Origin: Flammeovirgaceae bacterium
Lineage (GTDB): Bacteria; Bacteroidota; Bacteroidia; Cytophagales; Cyclobacteriaceae
Reading direction: 5' to 3'
Length of the DNA: 5,283 bases
Assembly: GCA_003228395.1 (NCBI GenBank)
Contig: QIDJ01000081.1
Coordinates: 1-5,283, forward strand
Part shown: piece by piece, positions 1 through 5,283 of the stretch
How positions within the stretch are numbered: the first letter of the stretch is position 1
Layout of the letters: each line of letters begins with the position of its first letter
The notes under the pieces: generated by a model
Database searches by the model: none
The model's input: only the letters and a program-made list of their open reading frames with translations
Told to the model about the DNA's origin: nothing
Made by a program: the position numbers and the translations under genes

Positions 1-1039
1 ATGCCCGTATTTCAAATTCCCTGCCCTGTACACTTCCACCCTGTACTTCTACCTGATCGGTCTTTCCACGCTGTGTAGATGCCACTGCGGTAACATATAA
101 TTTTCCGAACTGAAGCTGGGTTTTCAGCCCGAATAGGTTTTGCCCTCCTGTAATAAGGCTGTTGCTGACGGGTAGGCTTACATTTCCGATCTCAAGTTTT
201 TTGATAATGTCTTCTTCAAAACCCGTGTATTCCACTTTGAGGTTATTCTGAAAGTCAAAGGAATTGTTGTTGTCAAAATTGGCAGAAACTTCCAGCTTTT
301 CACCTATTTTGCCTACTACGCTCATATTGATGAGTTGATCAAATTCAAATCCCCCGTTTTTTTGCTGCCGGATAGGTAACGAGGGGTTATCAATACGCTG
401 CCATCTTCCACCGAAGTCGAGCGTTACAAATCCGCGTGGGTTTATTTCAACATAGCTGCCTCCAAAAATTTTGTCGAACGTCGGGCTTACATAAATGGGA
501 GGAATCAGGCTGCGGCTGCTCACCGCGCTTTCTCCATCAAGGCCTGCCGACCGGTCTTTCCAGTAGTCTTTTAGTACTTTTGACGACTGATACTGATTAA
601 ATTCGCTGAAAGTCATGGAGGTGGTAGGCCGGTAGTAAAGATCGCCGATTTTTTCATAAATGGTATAATTCATTCCCGTATCGATTTCCACATCGAGTTT
701 GAAAGACGAAGGATCCTGCAATAAAAGGGGCGACGGGCTTGTGATATTTGAAAAGGGATCTCCAAACCTGTCCTTTGGCTTAAATGTTGGAAGATAGGAA
801 GGATTATATGGCACGTTATCAAGGCTGTCCTGAACAAGCTTCAGTGAGTCAAGTATGGCGTCAATGCTATCGAGCGGTGTTTTGCCAGATGCAGGAATGG
901 TGTCCTGCTGTTGAAGAACAACAATGAAATGCGATAATTCTGAATGACTGATTGTTTCGGCCCGGGCCTGAAAGAATCCTGCAATAAGCGCCAGCTTAAA
1001 ACACAAGATAGTCCGCAACGATTTTTTATGAAAATACAT
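1..1039 (-). CDS. sprA: SprA/Sov, T9SS outer-membrane translocon, N-terminal part (cut by window edge)
   Basis: Open frame of 346 codons from ATG at 1039 down to the window edge, with no stop. SprA (Sov in Porphyromonas) is the very large outer-membrane beta-barrel through which T9SS substrates leave the cell; in gliding species it also secretes the motility adhesins. The family is about 2,300-2,500 residues long, so only the first seventh is here. Residues 1-27 form a Sec signal peptide: basic start (HKKSLR), hydrophobic core, and probable cleavage after ARA27. Residues 28-110 are a low-complexity linker rich in D, S and P. The part recognised as SprA follows: RSLIPPIYVSP (176-186), FGGSYVEINPRGFVTLDFGG (192-211), NFDNNNSFDFQNNLKVEYTG (254-273) and GNVSLPVSNSLITGGQNLFG (285-304). 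An in-frame TGA lies just upstream and ATG 1039 gives an intact signal peptide, which supports this start. The gene follows ruvA by 29 bases with no terminator, so co-transcription is likely. Family assignment rests on recalled conserved blocks, not on a search. Confidence 0.93.
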   Translation of the reverse strand, partial: MYFHKKSLRTILCFKLALIAGFFQARAETISHSELSHFIVVLQQQDTIPASGKTPLDSIDAILDSLKLVQDSLDNVPYNPSYLPTFKPKDRFGDPFSNITSPSPLLLQDPSSFKLDVEIDTGMNYTIYEKIGDLYYRPTTSMTFSEFNQYQSSKVLKDYWKDRSAGLDGESAVSSRSLIPPIYVSPTFDKIFGGSYVEINPRGFVTLDFGGRWQRIDNPSLPIRQQKNGGFEFDQLINMSVVGKIGEKLEVSANFDNNNSFDFQNNLKVEYTGFEEDIIKKLEIGNVSLPVSNSLITGGQNLFGLKTQLQFGKLYVTAVASTQRGKTDQVEVQGGSVQGREFEIRA

Positions 1040-1068
1040 TGAAGCCAAGGTCGAAAAAATAACTCAGA

Positions 1069-1665
1069 TTAGGTGGTTTTTAACGCCTGTTTGATTAACT
1101 CTTCAAGCGTAATTTGTTGCTCTCCGGATTTTCTTAAAATGGCAGTTACGCTATTCTCAGCTGCCACTTTATTAATCCCAAGAGTAACTAAAGCGGATAA
1201 CGCCTCTTTTCTTAAAGTATTGTCAATTTCAGGTAAAAATTTGGTTGATTTTTCAATAAATCCTTCTTTTCTGAACTTATCCTTTAGTTCGAGTATAATA
1301 CGGTTTGCCGTCTTCCCGCCAATTCCTTTCACACTTTGAATAATATGTGCATCTTCATGCACAATGGCTGAGAATAGTTCTTCCGGGCTAAGCGAAGATT
1401 GTATCATCATACCCGTTCCGGGTCCTACACCACTTATGGAAAGGAGATGTAAAAATACCATTCGCTCTTCCCTGGTGTAAAACCCGTACAACGTTTGTGA
1501 GTCTTCTTTTACATGAAGATATGTAAATAGCTTTACCTGCTTTAACCCTTTGATTTTTACATAGGTATTTAGAGAAATATTAATATGATACCCAACCCCG
1601 CCAACATCAATGATAACGTGGGTTGGTTCTTTTTCTGCAATCCTGCCTTCAATAAATGCGATCAT
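1069..1665 (-). CDS. ruvA: Holliday junction branch migration protein RuvA
   Basis: RuvA is the DNA-binding subunit of the cytoplasmic RuvAB branch-migration motor. Its tetramers clamp the four-way junction and load the RuvB ATPase; RuvC then resolves the junction. The 198 residues match the family's usual length of about 190-205. Domain I (about 1-62) is the OB fold starting MIAFIEGRIA, and contains HVKEDSQTLYGF, where E54 and D55 match the acidic pin of E. coli RuvA (E55, D56). Domain II (about 65-135) has two helix-hairpin-helix motifs, SISGVGPGTG (76-85) and VKGIGGKTANR (112-122), the second followed by the typical IILELKDK. After a flexible linker (about 131-150), domain III (about 151-198, LRKEALSALVTLGI) is the RuvB-contacting part. 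The first hairpin has G83 where many homologues carry K or N; its effect is unknown. ATG 1665 starts 11 bases after the maeB stop, with no Shine-Dalgarno sequence. ruvB and ruvC are not in the window. Confidence 0.97.
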   Translation of the reverse strand: MIAFIEGRIAEKEPTHVIIDVGGVGYHINISLNTYVKIKGLKQVKLFTYLHVKEDSQTLYGFYTREERMVFLHLLSISGVGPGTGMMIQSSLSPEELFSAIVHEDAHIIQSVKGIGGKTANRIILELKDKFRKEGFIEKSTKFLPEIDNTLRKEALSALVTLGINKVAAENSVTAILRKSGEQQITLEELIKQALKTT

Positions 1666-1676
1666 TTATTCATATT

Positions 1677-3977
1677 TTATTCAGATTCAGCTTTTACTTC
1701 ATCCCTTTTTTCAACAATACGGGCCTGAATAGCGGCGATAGCAGCCATTCTTACAATTTCACGAACGGAAGTTCCTAGCTGAAGAATATGAAACGATTTA
1801 TTCAAACCCAGTAATACAGGGCCTATCGCATGTGTTCCTTCCAGTTCCATCAATAATTTATACGCTATGTTACCTGCCGCAAGATTCGGAAATATCAGGG
1901 TATTTGCCCCGATTTCAGATAATTCACTAAACGGATAAATTTCGTTCTGAAGTTCGGCATTTATTGCCACATTCGCTTGTAAATCGCCATCTATAATCAG
2001 GTCCGGATATTTTTCTTTGGCAAGTTTTACCGCTTTCATTACCTTGTCAGGAATTTCGCCCTTTACAGATCCGAAGTTTGAATAACTAAGAACGGCAATT
2101 CGTGGTTCATGGCTGAAAAACCGCACGGTATCAGCCGTCATGCCGATAATATCTACCAGCTCTTCCGCTGTTGGATCTACCTGAACGGTGGTATCTGCAA
2201 AGAAAAATACACCTTTTTTGTTCATTATAAAATACATACCTGCTACTTTTTTATAAGCAGGGTCAACGCCGATTACGTGAAGCGCCGGCCGCAGCGATGC
2301 TGAATATTCTTTTGTAAGCCCTGTAATCACTGCATCAGCCTCTCCGGTTTCTACCATCATTGCGGCAAAATAATTCCGGTCACGTATCAGTTTTCTGCAT
2401 TTATTTTTTGTAAATCCTTTCCTTTTTCTTTTTTCATACAAGATGCCTTCGAATTTTTCCGCCAGTGTTGTTTCTTCATCAATATCAATGATTTTACAAT
2501 CAAAAAGCTCAATCTTAAATTCCTCGCACACCTTGCTGATTATTTTCGGATCACCCAGCAATATGGGTATTCCGATATGCTCGTCATTTACCAGTTGTGC
2601 CGCCTTCAGGACCTTGTAATTGTCAGCCTCAGCAAAAACAATCCGTTTTTTGTATTTTTTTGCCCGGTTGATAATTGAATTTACAAGTTTATCATCAATT
2701 CCGATTTTCCTGCGAAGCTCCTGTTTGTAGAGGTCCCAGTCAGTAATCTCATGGCGGGCTACACCTGATTTTATCGCTGCTTTGGCCACCTCGGTTGACA
2801 CGGCCGTAATCAATCTTGGATCCAGCGGTTTAGGAATCAGATAAAAGGGTCCGTACGTAAGCCTGCGGTCGGAGTAGGCACGGGCCACTAACTCGGGTAC
2901 AGGCTGCCTTGCAAGCTCATACAGCGCTTTCACTGCTGCCAGCTTCATTTCTTCGTTGATGGAGGTAGCTTTTACATCAAGCGCCCCCCGGAATAAGTAA
3001 GGAAAACCGAGCACATTGTTTACCTGGTTGGGGTGATCCGATCTGCCTGTAGCCATAATCAGGTCGTCTCGTGTGTCCATCGCCTTTTCATAGGCAATTT
3101 CAGGGTTGGGGTTTGCCATTGCAAACACGATCGGATTTTTTGCCATGGTCAGTACCATTTTTGGGGTAAGCACATCGGCTACAGATAAGCCAACAAACAT
3201 ATCGGCGCCCTTAATAGCCTCTTCCAGGGTATTCACATCTATTGTTGTCGCAAATTCAGCTTTTGTTTTTGCAAGATCACCCCTGTCTTTTCTGATTACG
3301 CCTTTGCTGTCAAGCATGATGATGTTTTCCCGTTTTACGCCGAGTGTAATATAGAGCCGGCCACACGAAATCGCCGCTGCTCCTGCGCCGTTAATTACCA
3401 TGTTGATATCACCGATTTTTTTATTTACAATATCCAACGCATTAATCATAGCAGCAGCAGAAATGATGGCCGTTCCGTGCTGGTCGTCGTGCATGACGGG
3501 TATGTCCATTTCAGCCTTCAGCCTATCTTCAATTAAAAAACTTTCGGGCGCCTTAATGTCTTCTAAATTGATACCACCGAATGTGGGTTCGAGTGCTTTT
3601 ACGATCCGTATAAATTCTTCGGGGTCTTCCGCATCCACTTCGATATCAAACACGTCAATACCGGAAAATTTCTTGAATAAAACGCCCTTACCTTCCATTA
3701 CCGGCTTTGACGCCGCCGGGCCGATATTGCCCAGCCCAAGCACCGCGGTTCCGTTTGTAATTACGGCTACGAGGTTTCCTTTGGCTGTATATTTGTAAAC
3801 ATCCAGGGCGTTGTCTGCAATATCTTTACAAGGCTCAGCCACACCGGGTGTGTAAGCAAGCGCCAGGTCTCTCTGAGTCCGCATATCTTTTGTTGGGATG
3901 ACTTCAATTTTCCCTGCAGGATCCTGCTCATGATAATTAATCGCGTCCTGCCGCCTGATTTTTACTGAATGTGTCAT
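1677..3977 (-). CDS. maeB: NADP-dependent malic enzyme with C-terminal phosphotransacetylase-like domain
   Basis: Cytoplasmic enzyme that oxidatively decarboxylates malate to pyruvate with reduction of NADP, supplying pyruvate and NADPH. The 766 residues fit the long MaeB type (about 750-770). The malic N domain (about 15-160) has the catalytic tyrosine in YTPGVAEPC (Y42), the general-base lysine in MEGKGVLFKK (K97) and metal ligands E139 and D140 (NLEDIKAPESF) plus D165 (MHDDQHGTA); roles are by alignment with human malic enzyme. The NAD(P)-binding domain (about 165-410) has INGAGAAA (195-202) and ANPNPEIA (288-295). NADP preference is inferred from the family. Residues about 440-755 resemble phosphotransacetylase: RIVFAEADN, SYSNFGSVKG, FPNLAAGN and IGPVLLGLNK. 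In studied MaeB proteins this domain lacks transferase activity and mediates oligomerisation and control by acetyl-CoA. The segment DGDLQANVAI (663-672) lacks the aspartate of the QYDAA block in true Pta, consistent with a regulatory role. The start MTHSVKIRRQ is as in relatives; the stop lies 11 bases before ruvA. Confidence 0.96.
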   Translation of the reverse strand: MTHSVKIRRQDAINYHEQDPAGKIEVIPTKDMRTQRDLALAYTPGVAEPCKDIADNALDVYKYTAKGNLVAVITNGTAVLGLGNIGPAASKPVMEGKGVLFKKFSGIDVFDIEVDAEDPEEFIRIVKALEPTFGGINLEDIKAPESFLIEDRLKAEMDIPVMHDDQHGTAIISAAAMINALDIVNKKIGDINMVINGAGAAAISCGRLYITLGVKRENIIMLDSKGVIRKDRGDLAKTKAEFATTIDVNTLEEAIKGADMFVGLSVADVLTPKMVLTMAKNPIVFAMANPNPEIAYEKAMDTRDDLIMATGRSDHPNQVNNVLGFPYLFRGALDVKATSINEEMKLAAVKALYELARQPVPELVARAYSDRRLTYGPFYLIPKPLDPRLITAVSTEVAKAAIKSGVARHEITDWDLYKQELRRKIGIDDKLVNSIINRAKKYKKRIVFAEADNYKVLKAAQLVNDEHIGIPILLGDPKIISKVCEEFKIELFDCKIIDIDEETTLAEKFEGILYEKRKRKGFTKNKCRKLIRDRNYFAAMMVETGEADAVITGLTKEYSASLRPALHVIGVDPAYKKVAGMYFIMNKKGVFFFADTTVQVDPTAEELVDIIGMTADTVRFFSHEPRIAVLSYSNFGSVKGEIPDKVMKAVKLAKEKYPDLIIDGDLQANVAINAELQNEIYPFSELSEIGANTLIFPNLAAGNIAYKLLMELEGTHAIGPVLLGLNKSFHILQLGTSVREIVRMAAIAAIQARIVEKRDEVKAESE

Positions 3978-3989
3978 AGGTTTTTAGAA

Positions 3990-4020
3990 CAAAAAGTACG
4001 TAATAATTAGTAGTGTTAAA
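3990..4020 (-). promoter_or_regulatory. Weak candidate Bacteroidota-type promoter for maeB-ruvA-sprA
   Basis: The 74 bases between the DUF4837 stop and the maeB start form the only gap in the window large enough for a promoter. On the minus strand, TACTTTTTG (3998 to 3990) resembles the Bacteroidota -7 element TAnnTTTG but has one extra base. About 19 bases upstream lies TTTA (4020 to 4017), a poor match to the -33 TTTG. Neither box is good, so this is a guess from position and partial likeness. The rest of the gap is AT-rich, with no hairpin ending in a T-run, so transcription from the upstream pair may also read through into maeB. Confidence 0.22.
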
Positions 4021-4026
4021 TTAGTA
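4005..4026. repeat. Two 8-base direct repeats in the maeB upstream gap
   Basis: AATTAGTA occurs at 4005-4012 and again at 4019-4026 (plus strand), an exact copy with a 14-base period. The pair overlaps the candidate -33 region of the maeB promoter, where a regulator could bind. The words are short and AT-rich in an AT-rich gap, so chance is a fair explanation. No known operator is recognised. Confidence 0.3.
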
Positions 4027-4051
4027 AAGAATGGGGATTCTGCACCAATTA

Positions 4052-5164
4052 TCAGGGTGTAATTTCACTTTCTGTTCTGAAAGTCCACAAGATGGTTTCC
4101 AACTCTCTGATAGATTCTCTCTGATCTTTGCCAGGGCTGTAAACAAACCCGTCGATATAATATATACGGTCCAATTTTTCATCTACAAAGAGGTAGCTGA
4201 TAAACGGTCCGCCCATAGATAAATTATTTGTTTTCCACAAACCACGTACTTCGACAGCATATTTTTTGTTGAAATTAACCTTCCGTGTCACTGGCGGCAA
4301 AAGTGTTTCGACCACCACATAAGAAGTATCATTTCGTTCTTTGTCGTCGTAAACATATTTTCGGGTAGCCTCGTTTCTCATGCTTTCAGGAGCTTCAAAA
4401 ATATCTTCTGAAGTATAGTCTTTGTAATAAATGAATATACTTTTATCGACATCAAGCCCTGGGCTTCTCAACCAGATAAAATTACTGTCTTTGTTTTCAT
4501 AATCAATGCGCCAGCCAAATGGAATACGAATCGTAAACTGATGGTTTCTTAATAATAATTTGCCTACTTTTTTCAACTCTTTTGCTTTGTACAATGAAGC
4601 CATCACTCTTTTTTTCTCAATATTGTTGAAATGCATCTGTAGCTTCTCCCTGTTATCGATGATCTTGTCTGTAAGAATGGCTTCATTTTTACCAAACAGA
4701 TAGAGCACTTCCTGACCTTTGGCCCACTCATTCTTCTGTGATAGCTGATAACGGCTCGTATCTTCCTGAATGATCTTGAGTGAATTAGGCGTAAAAAATT
4801 GCTTTGCACGTTCCGATCCTGGCGAATTATTGTCAAGCACTGCAACAATGATAATGTTTCGTGCATTTTTAAGAATACTTCTAAAATCCTGAGGCTTGAT
4901 GTATCGGAGGGTAAAAAGCGGTTCAGGCCGTGGAAGCCCTTCTACCATTGGTCGAAAGGTTCTTTTAATTTGTTCACCCAACTCACTGGACCAATGGAGT
5001 GAATCCATTACAAGTATGATTTCGCCGGCTTCTCCGCTTGCTCTTGACAAAAGTTGTTTATTAACTTTCCTATTCCCGTTACTGCAGGCTGTCACGAAAA
5101 CCACGATCAATATTATTGTTGTAAGCCCGAAAAAAAATCCGGATGCGTAGTCAGGTATTTTCAT
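4052..5164 (-). CDS. DUF4837 family lipoprotein of unknown function
   Basis: Recognised as the Bacteroidota DUF4837 family, mainly from the C-terminal block GLWKTNNLSMGGPFISYLFV (308-327) followed by YYIDGFVYSPGKDQRE (335-350) and a terminal helix ending LETILWTF. No member's function is known to me. The 370 residues begin with a signal peptide whose hydrophobic core (about 10-24) leads into the lipobox VTAC, with C27 the lipidated cysteine, so the mature protein should be membrane-anchored on the periplasmic side or at the outer membrane. Two parts follow: residues about 46-190, starting GEIILVMDSLHW and containing LPRPEPLF, and residues about 205-365, starting FTIRIPFGWRI and rich in strands and aromatics (NFIWLRSPG, SIFIYYKDY). 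A charged helical stretch (about 165-202) joins them. No catalytic motif is visible. ATG 5164 lies 5 bases after the LysM gene's stop, so translation is probably coupled and an envelope or peptidoglycan-related role is plausible but unproven. It ends in TGA. Confidence 0.87.
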   Translation of the reverse strand: MKIPDYASGFFFGLTTIILIVVFVTACSNGNRKVNKQLLSRASGEAGEIILVMDSLHWSSELGEQIKRTFRPMVEGLPRPEPLFTLRYIKPQDFRSILKNARNIIIVAVLDNNSPGSERAKQFFTPNSLKIIQEDTSRYQLSQKNEWAKGQEVLYLFGKNEAILTDKIIDNREKLQMHFNNIEKKRVMASLYKAKELKKVGKLLLRNHQFTIRIPFGWRIDYENKDSNFIWLRSPGLDVDKSIFIYYKDYTSEDIFEAPESMRNEATRKYVYDDKERNDTSYVVVETLLPPVTRKVNFNKKYAVEVRGLWKTNNLSMGGPFISYLFVDEKLDRIYYIDGFVYSPGKDQRESIRELETILWTFRTESEITP

Positions 5165-5169
5165 GTGTA

Positions 5170-5283
5170 TTATTCACCGATAATTAGTGTCTGTCCAGGA
5201 GTGATCCTGCTGGACGTAAGGTTGTTGAGTTTTTTTATTTTTTCAATACTTAATCCTTCATATTTTCTGGATATGTCCCACAG
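5170..5283 (-). CDS. C-terminal end of a LysM-domain protein (5' part outside window)
   Basis: The last 37 codons and the TAA stop of a gene that enters from the window's right edge. The peptide starts LWDISRKYEGLSIEKIKKLN, continues with NLTSSRITPGQTLIIGE and stops. This is most of one LysM repeat: LWDIS follows the missing YTVxxGDT start, the middle helix has the IxxLN pattern, and xxIxPGQxLxI is the usual close. LysM repeats bind the N-acetylglucosamine-containing glycan of peptidoglycan, so the protein is probably exported. In Bacteroidota, C-terminal LysM repeats often belong to MltD-like lytic transglycosylases or to LysM peptidases and amidases; the catalytic part is not visible, so no choice is made. 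Only 5 bases separate its stop from the DUF4837 start, which suggests one operon. Confidence 0.82.
   Translation of the reverse strand: MWDISRKYEGLSIEKIKKLNNLTSSRITPGQTLIIGE

Noticed and set aside
1040..1068. Possible terminator or promoter between ruvA and sprA
   Set aside because: The 29 bases contain a T-run on the minus strand (from TTATTTTTTCG) but no stem in front of it, and no TAnnTTTG box.
1073..1339. 88-codon open frame on the plus strand opposite ruvA
   Set aside because: It is antisense to the conserved C-terminal half of ruvA, with no family likeness and no upstream signal. The hydrophobic look comes from reading ruvA codons backwards.
3400..3798. 132-codon open frame on the plus strand
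   Set aside because: It lies antisense to the catalytic part of maeB, whose motifs are all kept in frame. Its translation is rich in S, I and A without a recognisable domain, as expected of a shadow frame.
3978..4051. Intrinsic terminator after the DUF4837 gene
   Set aside because: The minus strand has T-rich stretches but no GC-containing inverted repeat before them, so no hairpin could be supported.
4603..4866. 87-codon open frame on the minus strand inside the DUF4837 gene
   Set aside because: It is an alternative frame inside a gene with clear family likeness, and its C- and R-rich translation has no domain.
4896..5150. 84-codon open frame on the plus strand opposite the lipoprotein start
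   Set aside because: It is antisense to the signal peptide and first domain of the DUF4837 protein; its hydrophobic end merely mirrors the signal-peptide codons.

Overview
The window looks like ordinary chromosome from a member of the Bacteroidota that carries a type IX secretion system (T9SS). Three things point there: the N-terminal part of SprA/Sov, the T9SS outer-membrane translocon; a lipoprotein of the Bacteroidota-restricted DUF4837 family; and the lack of clear Shine-Dalgarno sequences before the starts, as is usual in this phylum. Moderate G+C and the SprA sequence would suit the Cytophagales or a neighbouring order, but the window does not settle the order.

All five genes lie on the minus strand, so transcription runs from the high coordinates to the low ones. 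In that order they are: the last 37 codons of a LysM-domain protein (5170-5283, cut by the window edge); a DUF4837 lipoprotein (4052-5164, 5 bases after the LysM stop); a 74-base gap with a weak promoter candidate; a two-domain NADP-type malic enzyme, MaeB (1677-3977); ruvA (1069-1665, 11 bases after maeB); and the first 346 codons of sprA (1-1039, 29 bases after ruvA, cut by the window edge). No gene-free stretch exceeds 74 bases, and I see no RNA genes, mobile elements, CRISPR arrays or strong terminators.

The genes seem to form two closely spaced units. LysM protein and DUF4837 lipoprotein form a cell-envelope pair, probably translated from one message. MaeB, RuvA and SprA form a second unit that joins central carbon metabolism, Holliday-junction processing and protein secretion. 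From memory, malic enzyme and ruvA lie next to sprA in other Bacteroidota too, so the order is probably an old conserved one and not a recent rearrangement. I do not see a previously undescribed system here. The least understood item is the DUF4837 lipoprotein; smaller points are an apparently non-catalytic phosphotransacetylase-like domain in MaeB and a short direct repeat before maeB.
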